DNA from: Pandoraea fibrosis
GTDB taxonomy: Bacteria; Pseudomonadota; Gammaproteobacteria; Burkholderiales; Burkholderiaceae
Direction of reading: 5' to 3'
Assembly (NCBI RefSeq): GCF_000807775.2
Contig: NZ_CP047385.1
Coordinates: 496,001 to 560,000, forward strand
DNA: 64,000 nt
Shown: piece after piece, positions 1 to 8,662 of the stretch
Position numbering within the stretch: position 1 is the stretch's first letter
Layout: every line of letters starts with the position of its first letter
Notes under the pieces: generated by a model
The model's database searches: none
The model's input: only the letters and a program-made list of their open reading frames with translations
Told to the model about the DNA's origin: nothing
Made by a program: the position numbers and the translations under genes

Positions 1-149
1 CCGCCGTTGCCGTTCTCAAGGCACTCGGCCTGGTGGAGTCGCCCGAGTCGACCGGGTTGGCACCGTGGGTGTCGCCGGTCGTCAAGAACGCGCGCGGCAC
101 TCATACCGGGGTTGTGCGCTCAGTGGTCGAACTCAAGCGCGTCGGATAA
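1..149 (+). CDS. C-terminal fragment of an asparaginase-like protein (partial)
   Basis: The window opens inside this gene. Reading from base 3 gives 48 residues before the TAA at 147-149. The fragment has the pattern L-x2-LGLVE, then LAPWVSP, then N-x-RG-x4-GVVR, which resembles the C-terminal end of the thermolabile L-asparaginase II family (asparagine to aspartate plus ammonia). Too little of the protein is visible to see catalytic residues, so the family is a tentative reading. A hairpin with a pyrimidine-rich tail follows about 30 bases downstream and separates it from the convergent SPOR gene. Confidence 0.45.
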   Translation, partial: AVAVLKALGLVESPESTGLAPWVSPVVKNARGTHTGVVRSVVELKRVG

Positions 150-181
150 GTCTGGCGCCGAAGAAGCAACGAAGCGAAGAG

Positions 182-212
182 GGGCGGTCCCGGACGGGCC
201 GCCCTTCTTCGC
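182..212. terminator. Hairpin terminator between convergent genes
   Basis: GGGCGGTCC pairs with GGGCCGCCC (one G-T pair) around a short loop and is followed by TTCTTCG. It lies between the end of the asparaginase-like gene and the stop codon of the minus-strand SPOR gene. The T tract is imperfect. Confidence 0.55.
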
Positions 213-256
213 TTGTGATGCCGGGGCCGTGGCTGGCTCCACGTCGCCTGGTTGGG

Positions 257-1132
257 TCAGTGTGTCCCTTCGGGGGGACTCCCTGCCGGTGACGGGCAGG
301 CTCGTACCAACTGCGCGGACCATTGCTGGGTCACTACGCTGCGCACCTGCGTTGCGGCGTTCGCATTGATCCCGGCGATCCGGTAGACGATCCGGCTCTT
401 CGCATTCGGCCGCTCACTCAATTGCGGCGTGATGCCTTTCTTCTGTGCTGCTGCCATCAGGCGCACCGCACGTTCCCGGTCGTTGAAGAGGCCGAGCGAG
501 ACAACCAGATTCGAGCTGTCGTCGTTGAGCAGAAAGTACTCGGTGATACCGGCCGAACGCAGTTGCGCCACTTGCTTGTCTGCCGCGGTCTTATTCGGCA
601 CAGGGTTGAGATGCACCCAGTAGCGTTTGTCGAGCGTTAGCGATTGAATATCGCCCTGTCCCGAGGGCAGCGCCGCGAGCAACAGACCGCGGGCTTGTTG
701 TGCGTCATTGGACGCGAAGGGACCGATGTCGAGGCAGACAGACGCGGCAATGGCCGCCGCGGCTTGCGATGCCGCCGTGTCGCCCGAGACGGCGCTCGGT
801 GCGGTCGCGGCAACTGCCTGACTCGCGGCGGCTGCGGTCGATGCCGATACGGACGACGTCGGTGTCGGTGCCAATGCCGGTTCCGGGGTGGTGTCGCGGC
901 GCCCGTCGCGATTCGCGGTGTCGGCGCTGTCGGCGATCATTGCCGCCGACGCCTGTGCGCTGACTTCAACACCGGTCAGACGGATATTTCCGGGATCGAG
1001 TTGCTTTTCGACGCGCGCGGGTTCACGGCCGGTGGCGGGCAACACGTCACGCCACTTCAGCCAGCCGAACTGCACCGCAGCGAGCGCCACATTGGCCGCG
1101 AGAAACATGACAAGCAACAGCGCACGCAACAT
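257..1132 (-). CDS. SPOR-domain membrane protein
   Basis: This 291-residue protein starts with a hydrophobic segment (MLRALLLVMFLAANVALAAV, about residues 1-20) that should anchor it in the inner membrane. A long Ala/Ser/Thr/Pro-rich spacer follows (about residues 60-140), then a C-terminal domain with repeated hydrophobic-charged patterns such as YWVHLNPVPNK and LVVSLGLFNDRERA, typical of the peptidoglycan-binding SPOR fold. The start at 1132 was chosen because GGGGAGG lies eight bases upstream. It begins one base from the coaX stop and is probably co-transcribed as the last gene of birA-coaX-SPOR. SPOR proteins bind denuded glycan strands at division sites; that role here is family inference. 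Confidence 0.8.
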   Translation of the reverse strand: MLRALLLVMFLAANVALAAVQFGWLKWRDVLPATGREPARVEKQLDPGNIRLTGVEVSAQASAAMIADSADTANRDGRRDTTPEPALAPTPTSSVSASTAAAASQAVAATAPSAVSGDTAASQAAAAIAASVCLDIGPFASNDAQQARGLLLAALPSGQGDIQSLTLDKRYWVHLNPVPNKTAADKQVAQLRSAGITEYFLLNDDSSNLVVSLGLFNDRERAVRLMAAAQKKGITPQLSERPNAKSRIVYRIAGINANAATQVRSVVTQQWSAQLVRACPSPAGSPPEGTH

Positions 1133-1133
1133 C

Positions 1134-2201
1134 TCAGGCACCTCCCCGGGCATGTCCGGCATCGCGCGGGGCGGATGCCGATGAATCCGTCCTGGCAGCG
1201 TCACTCCCTGCCGTTGCCGCACCGGCGTCGGCCGCACGCAACGCGACCTCGTACAAACCGGCGGGCACCAATTGATCGTGTTCGGTAAAGGGGAGCGTGA
1301 GGGTTTGCGCCAGCGCCTGACGGGCGCCGCCCGAAAGCACACACCGCACGGGCGCTCCCAATTGCGCCTGAAGTTGTGCGTGGCTTCGTTCGACGAGACC
1401 GGCTTGCGCGGCGGCGCAGCCGCGCAGAATGGCGTCGGCCGTGCTGCGTGCAAAGTCCTGCCCGCCGGACGGCGTGGCGGCGTCGAGCGTCGGCAACTGG
1501 GCTGTGCCTTGCGCAAGGGACTGAAGCATCAACGCCGGGCCCGGCGCGATCAACCCGCCGAGATAGTTGCCGTCGGCACGCAGCGCTTCGACGGTCGTGG
1601 CAGTGCCCAGCGTCACGATCAGCAGATGCTCGCCGGGCCACGCGGCGTGGGCACCAATCAGACTTGCCCATCGGTCGCTGCCGAGTTGCGTGGGCGTGTG
1701 ATACCCATTGCGCACGCCCGCGCGAGACTCGCTGGCGCGCAGGACTTGCAGCCAATCGGACGATGCCATGCCCCACAGCGTTTGCAGCGTCATGCGAACC
1801 GCTTGCTCGGCGGCGTCGCCCGCGACGTTCGCGAGCCAGACGCCGGCGGGCGCCGGGCAAATGAAGCCTTCATCCTGTCCGCCCTGACCAATGGCGAGCG
1901 GCGCTGTGTTCGGCGCGAAGTGCGCGTCGTGGCCGCTCCCGGAGGTCATCGCCGCCCAGCCCGCGCGGATTTGGGTCGCGAGGGTGCGCCACTCGGCATG
2001 ATCCACCGCGCCGCTGGCCAGAAACGACGGCGATGCGGCGCGCCAATCTGCCGGCCGCATGGCGGGCGCGAGTGCCCACTTGATCCGGCTGTTTCCGGCG
2101 TCGACGAGCAGCCACGGCGTGCCGTCGGCACCGCTCGTGCTCGCGGCACCATGGTTGGCGCGGTTGTCGTTCGTGGTTGCCGTGTGCCGTGGCGTAGGCA
2201 T
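1134..2201 (-). CDS. coaX: Type III pantothenate kinase
   Basis: CoaX phosphorylates pantothenate, the first step of coenzyme A synthesis, in the cytoplasm. Family motifs are all present: LLVDAGNSRIKWAL near the N terminus (ATP-binding DxGN), GSDRW (pantothenate side), IVTLGTATTVEAL and GGLIAPG. At 355 residues it is longer than typical members because of a polar N-terminal extension of about 28 residues and an Ala-rich C-terminal tail. AAGGAG sits eight bases before the ATG. The start overlaps the birA stop as TGATG, so translation is probably coupled; the coaX-birA pairing is common in Burkholderiales. Confidence 0.95.
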   Translation of the reverse strand: MPTPRHTATTNDNRANHGAASTSGADGTPWLLVDAGNSRIKWALAPAMRPADWRAASPSFLASGAVDHAEWRTLATQIRAGWAAMTSGSGHDAHFAPNTAPLAIGQGGQDEGFICPAPAGVWLANVAGDAAEQAVRMTLQTLWGMASSDWLQVLRASESRAGVRNGYHTPTQLGSDRWASLIGAHAAWPGEHLLIVTLGTATTVEALRADGNYLGGLIAPGPALMLQSLAQGTAQLPTLDAATPSGGQDFARSTADAILRGCAAAQAGLVERSHAQLQAQLGAPVRCVLSGGARQALAQTLTLPFTEHDQLVPAGLYEVALRAADAGAATAGSDAARTDSSASAPRDAGHARGGA

Positions 2202-3199
2202 CAGCGAACTCCTTGTGTGCCCGGGGCGCCGGACGTGTCGAGCAATCGCACCGAGACTTCTCCGCTCGCGATGACGCGCTCGCCTTCGTCGGTCGCCACG
2301 CGCAGGCAGCCTTGCGAGTCGACACCGAGCGCCACGCCATGCAAGAGATCGCGACCATGTTCGATGACGCGAATCGATGCCCCGCCGTAAGCGTGCATCG
2401 CCTCCCAGTCATCGCGAAATGCGCTGAATCGGTGTTCGGCAAAACGGTCCAGCATGGCCGCAAGGCGCTGCACCAGGGCGATGAGGACCGAGGACATGTC
2501 AGGCGCCGGGAGCACCGATTCGAGTGCGGCGGGTGGCGTGGCGGGGATGACAACCGTTGCGGCACCCGTGCTGAGGGGCGCGCCGGTGGCGTTGTCGATA
2601 CGCTTGGCGACATCCCCGGCGTGCCGGAGATTGACCCCGATGCCGATCACGACACCGATGCGTCCCACGCCTGCCGGAACGGTCTCGATCAGAATGCCTG
2701 CGAGCTTGCCGCCACGCAGCAGCACGTCGTTGGGCCACTTGAGGCCGAGGGCATGCGGCGCCGACAGTGGCAGATCGGACAACCCTTCTACGACCGCGAC
2801 ACCGGTGGCAAGCGACAGTCCTGCCAACTCGGCCGGCCCCCCCGGCATCACATAGGCCAGCGAAAACGTGAGACTGTCCCCGGGCACGCTTTGCCAGGCC
2901 CGGCCGCGCTGCCCGCGTCCGGCGGTCTGTTGCATCGCCGCTCGCACCGTGGGCGCACACGACGCGTTTTCACGAAGTCGAGCGAGCAGGTCGAGATTCG
3001 TGGAGCCGGTCGCGTCGACGACTTCAATCTGCCAGCCACGGCAAGCGGTCGCCAGACGCCGTCGAATCCGTTCACCGTCGAGCGAGCGCGACACCATGTC
3101 GCGCGCTGGCTCGCCACCCGTGCCGGACGGCCGTTCAGGCGAGTCCGCAGTCGTGGCGGTAAGGGGCGGATTGGATGAGGAGGATGCGGCGTTTTTCAT
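2201..3199 (-). CDS. birA: Biotin--[acetyl-CoA-carboxylase] ligase, no HTH domain
   Basis: BirA activates biotin with ATP and attaches it to the carboxyl carrier protein of acetyl-CoA carboxylase. The catalytic GRGQRGRAW loop, GLKWPNDVLL and GVGINVRH-type motif (here IGIGVNLRH) are present, followed by a small C-terminal SH3-like domain. The N terminus lacks the winged-helix DNA-binding domain of E. coli BirA, so it should be a ligase only. I chose the ATG at 3199 (332 residues); no strong ribosome site distinguishes it from the in-frame upstream ATG at 3268, and either is possible. It is the first gene of a birA-coaX-SPOR operon. Confidence 0.93.
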   Translation of the reverse strand: MKNAASSSSNPPLTATTADSPERPSGTGGEPARDMVSRSLDGERIRRRLATACRGWQIEVVDATGSTNLDLLARLRENASCAPTVRAAMQQTAGRGQRGRAWQSVPGDSLTFSLAYVMPGGPAELAGLSLATGVAVVEGLSDLPLSAPHALGLKWPNDVLLRGGKLAGILIETVPAGVGRIGVVIGIGVNLRHAGDVAKRIDNATGAPLSTGAATVVIPATPPAALESVLPAPDMSSVLIALVQRLAAMLDRFAEHRFSAFRDDWEAMHAYGGASIRVIEHGRDLLHGVALGVDSQGCLRVATDEGERVIASGEVSVRLLDTSGAPGTQGVR

Positions 3200-3347
3200 G
3201 GCTGCTATTGTAGCGGCGAGGCAGGCGCCGCGCCGGTCTGCGCTGCGTCGATCCTCGTATTTCGGCATGATCCGAGGCGTAAGTCGGCCGATTCCGGCAC
3301 GTTTTCAGCCCTTGGCGGGTTGCCATCGATCGGTCGCCCCTGTACCG

Positions 3348-3353
3348 TACAAT
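3348..3353 (+). promoter_or_regulatory. Putative -10 element for the mla operon
   Basis: TACAAT at this place overlaps the first in-frame ATG (3352) of the mlaE frame. If it is the -10, transcription starts near 3360 and that ATG cannot be used, which favours the TTG at 3406. No convincing -35 hexamer was found. Confidence 0.4.
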
Positions 3354-3405
3354 GACCTCGTTTTGCCGGATTCCGGCGGCTTTTTTTGCCAGGAGATCGC
3401 CTGTT

Positions 3406-4527
3406 TTGAACCTCGACGCCGTGCCCACTCTGGAGCTGACCACCTCGCCACAAGGCCCGGTGGTCATGCTGCGCGGCCTATGGACGGCGCTGGCGCTTTC
3501 GCAGCGCAAGAAGACGTTGCTGGGTCTCGTGCGTGCTTTGCCTCAGGGGAAGCTGGCATGGGATCTGACCTGTGTGGAGCGTCTCGACCATGTCGGCGCG
3601 CAAGCGCTGTGGCGCTACTGGCAACGCCGGTATCCCGAGCAGATCGCGCTGACGCCGACGCAGCGAGCGCTGTTCGATCACCTTGCCGAATTCGACCGCA
3701 CGCGACAAAGTCCGGTGCCTGCGCGTCGCGTCGATCCGGTCAGCCGCCTCGGGTACTCGCTGTTCACGCTGGGGGAGCATCTGCGCGACGGCATCACGAT
3801 GTTCGGCCGCTTCGTGATCGACCTCGGTCGTGTGATTCGCCATCCGGTGCGTGCGCCCTGGCTGGAGATGTCCGCCAATATCTATAGTGCAGGGACCAAG
3901 GCGCTCGGCATTACGGCGATGGTCGCGTTCCTGATCGGCATCGTGCTGTCTTATCTGTCCGCTCAGCAGTTGAAACTGTACGGGGCGAGCACATTCATCG
4001 TAAATATCCTCGGTCTCTCGGTGATCCGGGAACTTGGGCCGGTGCTGTCTGCGATTCTCGTGGCGGGACGCTCCGGGTCGGCGATTACCGCCCAACTGGG
4101 TGTCATGCGCGTGACCGAAGAGCTGGACGCGATGCGGGTGATGGACATTCCCCACGGGCTGCGGCTGGTGCTGCCCAAGGTAATTGCGCTGGCCATCGCC
4201 ATGCCGCTGCTGGTCATGTGGACGAATATCGTTGCCTTGCTCGGTGGCGCGCTTGCTGCGAAGTACGAACTGGGCATCGGGCTGCATTACTTCTTCACCA
4301 CGCTGCCCAACGCGGTGAACATTGCCAATCTCTGGATCGGCCTGGGTAAAGGCGTTGTCTTCGGTATGTTGATTGCGCTGGTGGCCTGCCACTTCGGCAT
4401 GCGCGTCAAACCCAATACGCAGAGTCTTGGCGAAGGCACGACGCAATCGGTGGTGACATCGATCACGGTGGTGATCCTCGCCGACGCGGTCTTTGCGATT
4501 CTGTTCCGCAGTGTGGGGATCGGCTGA
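3406..4527 (+). CDS. mlaE: MlaE-family ABC permease with N-terminal STAS domain
   Basis: This is the membrane permease of an Mce/Mla-type phospholipid transporter. Residues 1 to about 95 form a STAS-like domain (VVMLRGLWTALAL, WDLTCVERLDHVGAQALW); about 120-373 form the hydrophobic MlaE permease domain with five or more membrane segments and the conserved stretch GPVLSAILVAGRSGSAITAQLG. A TTG start at 3406 is preferred because CCAGGAGA precedes it and a likely -10 covers the alternative ATG at 3352. Its stop overlaps the mlaF start (TGATG). The fused STAS domain replaces the separate MlaB subunit of E. coli. Confidence 0.9.
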   Translation: MNLDAVPTLELTTSPQGPVVMLRGLWTALALSQRKKTLLGLVRALPQGKLAWDLTCVERLDHVGAQALWRYWQRRYPEQIALTPTQRALFDHLAEFDRTRQSPVPARRVDPVSRLGYSLFTLGEHLRDGITMFGRFVIDLGRVIRHPVRAPWLEMSANIYSAGTKALGITAMVAFLIGIVLSYLSAQQLKLYGASTFIVNILGLSVIRELGPVLSAILVAGRSGSAITAQLGVMRVTEELDAMRVMDIPHGLRLVLPKVIALAIAMPLLVMWTNIVALLGGALAAKYELGIGLHYFFTTLPNAVNIANLWIGLGKGVVFGMLIALVACHFGMRVKPNTQSLGEGTTQSVVTSITVVILADAVFAILFRSVGIG

Positions 4528-5474
4528 TGCGCGAAACCACTGTCCCCCATTCGTCGACTCAACCGGCGACCGCAGCAACGCCGGCAGCGCCTGTGTTTGC
4601 CGGCGACGTGCGGCCTGTCACGGCGGCGGGTTGTCCTCCGGTATCGTCGACGTTGCCGGGGGAAGCCGAACCCGTGATCGAAGTGCGCGATCTCACCAAG
4701 CGGTACGGCACGCACACGATTCATGAGCATCTGGATCTCACCGTTCGTCAAAGCGAGATCATCGCGCTCGTCGGTGGGTCCGGTTCGGGCAAGACGACAC
4801 TGATCCGACAGATCATCGGACTGGAGTCCCCCACCAGCGGCCACATCAGCGTCTTTGGTCACGACATCACGATGATCGACCGGCGTACCGCACACCTGCT
4901 GCGTCGCCGCTCGGGCATGTTGTTTCAGCGGGGCGCGCTGTTCTCGGCCATGACCGTGTTCGACAACATTGCGCAACCGTTGCGCGAGTTGCACACGCTC
5001 TCGGAAGATCTGGTGCGCGATGTCGTCATGTACAAACTGGAGATGGTCGGGTTGTCGGGGCGCATGGCCAACCGCATGCCGTCGGAGTTGTCCGGCGGGA
5101 TGATCAAGCGCGTGGGGATTGCGCGCGCCATTGCACTGGAGCCGGAACTCCTCTTTCTGGACGAACCGACGGCCGGTCTCGATCCGCAGGCCTCGGACGA
5201 ATTCGTAGACATGATTCGCGGCCTGCACCGCTCGCTCGGTCTGACCGTTGTCATGGTCACCCACGATCTGGATACGGTGATGATGCTCGCCACGCGCGTA
5301 GCCGTGCTGGCCGAGCGCAAGGTGCTCGTCAACGCGCCGGTGGAAGACGTGGTGTGCGTCGATCACCCGTTCATCCACAGCTTCTTCCTCGGTGAGCGCG
5401 GCAGACGCGCGTTGCTGGCCTTGCCCGCAGCGCGGCGCGCCAAGATTTCGGAGTTACTCGACGATGGAAAATAA
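4527..5474 (+). CDS. mlaF: MlaF-type ABC transporter ATPase
   Basis: ATPase that powers the lipid transporter. Walker A is GGSGSGKTT, the signature is ELSGGMIKRVGIARA, Walker B is ELLFLDEPTAGLDP and the switch histidine is in VTHDLDT. The stretch RRSGMLFQRGALFSAMTVFDN is typical of MlaF rather than of amino-acid importers. The first about 50 residues are a poorly conserved Ala/Pro/Thr-rich extension, so translation could begin further in, but the ATG overlaps the mlaE stop and is favoured by coupling. It overlaps mlaD by 11 bases. Confidence 0.93.
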   Translation: MRETTVPHSSTQPATAATPAAPVFAGDVRPVTAAGCPPVSSTLPGEAEPVIEVRDLTKRYGTHTIHEHLDLTVRQSEIIALVGGSGSGKTTLIRQIIGLESPTSGHISVFGHDITMIDRRTAHLLRRRSGMLFQRGALFSAMTVFDNIAQPLRELHTLSEDLVRDVVMYKLEMVGLSGRMANRMPSELSGGMIKRVGIARAIALEPELLFLDEPTAGLDPQASDEFVDMIRGLHRSLGLTVVMVTHDLDTVMMLATRVAVLAERKVLVNAPVEDVVCVDHPFIHSFFLGERGRRALLALPAARRAKISELLDDGK

Positions 5475-6423
5475 ATCGCACGCTTTCATGGCGGGCCTCT
5501 TCACGCTGGCGTTGCTCGCTGCCGTGGCCGCTGCGGTGTACTGGTTCAATCGCGACAATCGCGTTCGCATTCCCTATGAGCTGGTCTCTCGTACCAACGT
5601 GACCGGCCTGAATCCCGAATCCGCCGTGCGTTATCGCGGATTGGGGGTCGGCAAGGTGGACTCGATCAAGTTCGATCCGCACACGCCCGGCCAGATTCTG
5701 ATTCGTATTCTCGTGAACGAAGGCACGCCGATGACCAAGTCGACGTTCGCCACGCTGAGCTATCAGGGGGTGACGGGGTTGGCCTTCGTGCAACTGGACG
5801 ACGATGGGCACGACCGCACGTTGTTGCCGTCGTCCGCGGCGCACGTTGCCCAACTGCGGCTACGCCCGAGCTTTGTCGACGAACTTCAGCGGCGCGGCAA
5901 CAATCTGGTGCATCAATTGGAAGAGGCCGCTTCCTCGGTCAACAAGCTGCTTGCGCCGGACAACCGGCAAGCGATGATGGATTCGATCAACAGCGTGAAG
6001 ATGGCAGCGCAAAGCGTGAATCGCGTGGCACAGCAACTCGAGCCCGTCACGAAGCAACTGCCCGACACCGTTCGCGAACTCAACGGCACGCTCGCCGGTA
6101 CGCATCGTCTGACGAACGCACTGGCCGATCCGCAAGGGCCGCTGATTCGCAATCTGGACAGCGTGGGACGGGCTGCCGATCAGGCGACGTCGAGTCTCGC
6201 GGCCTTCCAGGGAACGATGCAGACGTTCGAGGGATCGCTGCAACAAGAGGCGCTGCCGCGTCTGAATACGCTGTCGGACGATCTGCGTTCGACGACGCAG
6301 GCCGTCGGGCAGGCGGCCGAGACCATCAATCGCAATCCGCGCGCGCTGCTGTTTGGCACATCGCCGCCGCCACCCGGTCCGGGGGAATCCGGCTTCTCCT
6401 GGCCCGGCCGGGCAGGTCAATGA
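5464..6423 (+). CDS. mlaD: MlaD-type MCE-domain protein
   Basis: Substrate-binding component of the transporter, anchored in the inner membrane by one N-terminal helix (about residues 7-27, FMAGLFTLALLAAVAAAVYW) with the rest in the periplasm. The MCE domain (about residues 38-115) carries RTNVTGLNPESAVRYRGLGVGKV and LSYQGVTGLAFVQL. A long helical region follows, ending in a Pro/Gly-rich tail, as in longer MCE proteins that form tunnels. The ATG at 5464 lies inside the end of mlaF, and the next gene starts on its stop codon, so the four genes form one coupled unit. Confidence 0.92.
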   Translation: MENKSHAFMAGLFTLALLAAVAAAVYWFNRDNRVRIPYELVSRTNVTGLNPESAVRYRGLGVGKVDSIKFDPHTPGQILIRILVNEGTPMTKSTFATLSYQGVTGLAFVQLDDDGHDRTLLPSSAAHVAQLRLRPSFVDELQRRGNNLVHQLEEAASSVNKLLAPDNRQAMMDSINSVKMAAQSVNRVAQQLEPVTKQLPDTVRELNGTLAGTHRLTNALADPQGPLIRNLDSVGRAADQATSSLAAFQGTMQTFEGSLQQEALPRLNTLSDDLRSTTQAVGQAAETINRNPRALLFGTSPPPPGPGESGFSWPGRAGQ

Positions 6424-7277
6424 TGCGCGACACCGTCATGCAAGGGGATATCGAGATGACTGAGCCAACCGGCGCGATCCGGACGAACGAGGCAACTGCC
6501 GCCCTGTCACCGCGCGGACGTAGCGCCCGCAGGGGGCGCACGCTGGCCACCTGGTTACTTGGTGCCGGGACGGCTGCCCTGATCGCCGGATGCGCTACCT
6601 CGACGCCGTCGGGCTCGCTGACGCGCTTCGATCTTGGTCCGCCGACAGGGCCTGCTGCCCTGACCGCCGGCAACGCTGCCAACGCGACCAACGCCGCCTC
6701 ACCGGCGTCGGACGTCACCGCCGCAGGCGCACCGCGTCTGTCACCGCTGAAGGTCGTGGTCAATGCGCCGAGCTGGCTCGACGCCGACGTGATCTATTAC
6801 CGTCTGCCCGCAAGCGAAGGCGATCAGGCGCGCGTGTACGCGAACAGTCGATGGCTGGCGTCGCCCGCGCGGCTCTTCGGAGATCGCCTGCGCGCTGCCT
6901 TGTCGATCGACCGCCCGGTACTCGCGGCGGGCGATCCGACGGCGGCACCGGCCGTGCGCGTAGAACTCGAGGAGTTCGCGCAATACTTCGACAGCACCAC
7001 GTCGAGCCACGGTGTCGTGCAGGTGCGCGCCACCCTGTTCGATGGCCCGAAACTGCTCGCACAGACCACGTTGCGGGCACAGGCCCCCGCCGCAAGCGCA
7101 GACGCCGCAGGTGGCACGCGCGCGCTCGCCGTGGCCAGCGATGCCGTACAGACGCAACTGATCCAATGGCTCGCCGGGCGTGTGCCCGCGCCGTCGGCAA
7201 CGACTCGCGCACCCGGCCAGTCCCGGGCTTTGCCCGCAGCGTCGTCGGCATCGGGTGCCGCTGCGCCAGCGAGATAG
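6420..7277 (+). CDS. ABC-transport auxiliary lipoprotein (PqiC-like)
   Basis: A 285-residue protein with a basic N-terminal stretch, a hydrophobic segment and a lipobox LIAGC at about residue 60, so it should be a lipoprotein. The C-terminal part (LKVVVNAPSWLDADVIYYRL..., GDRLRAAL, VRVELEEFAQYFD) fits the ABC_trans_aux/PqiC family, which accompanies MCE systems and is thought to seat at the outer membrane. The start overlaps the mlaD stop. The roughly 50 residues before the signal sequence are unusual and the true start may be a later codon. Confidence 0.82.
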   Translation: MMRDTVMQGDIEMTEPTGAIRTNEATAALSPRGRSARRGRTLATWLLGAGTAALIAGCATSTPSGSLTRFDLGPPTGPAALTAGNAANATNAASPASDVTAAGAPRLSPLKVVVNAPSWLDADVIYYRLPASEGDQARVYANSRWLASPARLFGDRLRAALSIDRPVLAAGDPTAAPAVRVELEEFAQYFDSTTSSHGVVQVRATLFDGPKLLAQTTLRAQAPAASADAAGGTRALAVASDAVQTQLIQWLAGRVPAPSATTRAPGQSRALPAASSASGAAAPAR

Positions 7278-7289
7278 AGCCCGCCGCCG

Positions 7290-8462
7290 ATGCCTGAGCC
7301 GGATGTCAAACCCTGGCAGCGACGCGCCTCTCCGCTCACGCGTCAGGGGCTGATCTGCCTGATTCTGCTGATTGCCTACGCAAGCCTGTACCCGTTTGAG
7401 TTTCAGCGCGCGGCCGTCGGGCCGTTCGACTATCTGTTCGCGCCGTTACCTCGATGGATGACGCTGTTCGACGTCGTCACCAACGTGCTGGGTTACCTCC
7501 CGCTCGGCATGCTCACGGTACTGGCGCTGCACCCTGCCTGGCGAGGCACCCGCGCTGTTCTCACCGCATTTCTGCTCGGCGCCATGCTCTCTGGCGGCAT
7601 GGAGGCGTTGCAGACGTATCTGCCGACGCGTGTGGCGTCGAATGTCGATCTCGCGACGAACGCCCTTGGCGCGCTCATCGGTGGCGCGATTGCCGTGCCT
7701 CTCACAAGCCCCTTGCTGGATCGCGGATGGCTGCGGCATTTGCGCTTCGCGTGGTTCGAGCGGCAGGCCAGTTTGTTGCTCGTGTTGCTGGCGCTATGGC
7801 CATGGGCGCAGGCGTATCCGCAGCAATTCCTCTTCGGAGATGGTGATCTCGTCCGGCAAATCTGGCTCTGGCAGGACCCGGACGTCACCGATCTGGTCCT
7901 CGACTGGGTGCCGCGACTCGGACAGTTGCAGGACTACCTTTCCGAACTCGACGCCGTCGCCAGTCACGCCTTGTGGGAGACGGTGGTGAGCGCGAGCGGC
8001 ACCATTCTCGCGGGGTTGCTCGCCACGCTCGCGATGCGTCGCTCGGCGCCGCGCGTGCCGTTGCTGTGTGCGATGTTCGTCAGCGCGTTCGCGATCAAGG
8101 CTGTCGCATCGGCGTGGCAGTTCTCTCCCGCGCAGGCGTTCGATTGGGTGACCGCGGGGGCCATCTACGGGGTCACGGTCGGTGCGCTCGTCCTGCTCGT
8201 CGCCGGCCGCGGGCCACGCGCGCTACGCGGCGCCGTTGCACTGGCCGCGCTCGTGGTGCTGCTCGTCTTCGTGAATCTATTGCCCGCCAATCCCTACTAC
8301 GAGGCGGCGCTTCAATCGTGGCGGCAAGGCCGCTATGTCCACTTCAACGTGTTGGCCCGCTGGCTGGCATGGACATGGCCATACCTCGTACTGATCTATC
8401 TGCTCGCGATGTTCGATCCGAGCCATCGCGGCCCCGCCCGCAGCGTCGGCAATCAGCGCTAA
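7290..8462 (+). CDS. VanZ-like integral membrane protein
   Basis: A 390-residue polytopic membrane protein with about nine hydrophobic segments. The N-terminal third has the VanZ pattern: YPFEF after the first helix, FDVVTNVLGYLPLGML, and the polar pair E-x2-Q-x-YLPTR-x5-D-x3-N-x-LGALIG in the third helix region. VanZ-like proteins are linked to envelope stress and glycopeptide tolerance, but most have no known activity. It follows the mla-type genes by 12 bases and is probably in the same transcript. Confidence 0.8.
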   Translation: MPEPDVKPWQRRASPLTRQGLICLILLIAYASLYPFEFQRAAVGPFDYLFAPLPRWMTLFDVVTNVLGYLPLGMLTVLALHPAWRGTRAVLTAFLLGAMLSGGMEALQTYLPTRVASNVDLATNALGALIGGAIAVPLTSPLLDRGWLRHLRFAWFERQASLLLVLLALWPWAQAYPQQFLFGDGDLVRQIWLWQDPDVTDLVLDWVPRLGQLQDYLSELDAVASHALWETVVSASGTILAGLLATLAMRRSAPRVPLLCAMFVSAFAIKAVASAWQFSPAQAFDWVTAGAIYGVTVGALVLLVAGRGPRALRGAVALAALVVLLVFVNLLPANPYYEAALQSWRQGRYVHFNVLARWLAWTWPYLVLIYLLAMFDPSHRGPARSVGNQR

Positions 8463-8507
8463 GCCCCGTCCTGTCTGGCTGAGCGGCCGGGCCGGACGGT
8501 AGATTGT

Positions 8508-8522
8508 TGCCAATTCGGCAAT
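8508..8522. repeat. Perfect inverted repeat TTGCC-N5-GGCAA
   Basis: TTGCCAATTCGGCAA lies 155 bases upstream of the MFS transporter gene and 45 bases after the VanZ stop. It has the size of a regulator site. No regulator gene is adjacent, so its partner is unknown. Confidence 0.45.
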
Positions 8523-8607
8523 AGCGTATTGGTCGCGACCCCATTGGTGACACGGCCCGCCGATCCTAAACTCCCATGTAAGGCACGCTGATATTCGGTG
8601 TGTCGCG

Positions 8608-8645
8608 ACCGCCCGGCATCTTCAGGCAGATCCCGGGCGGTTTTT
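8608..8645 (+). terminator. Rho-independent terminator just upstream of the MFS gene
   Basis: ACCGCCCGG pairs with CCGGGCGGT around a 16-base loop and runs into five T residues at 8641-8645. It could end the mla-vanZ transcript, or act as an attenuator in the MFS leader, because the MFS start codon is only 18 bases further on. Confidence 0.8.
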
Positions 8646-8662
8646 CATTGGTGAGGGAGGCG

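Noticed and set aside
644..1288. Plus-strand frame antisense to the SPOR gene
   Set aside because: Arg/Gly-rich translation typical of a shadow frame; the minus strand carries the SPOR protein with signal anchor and ribosome site.
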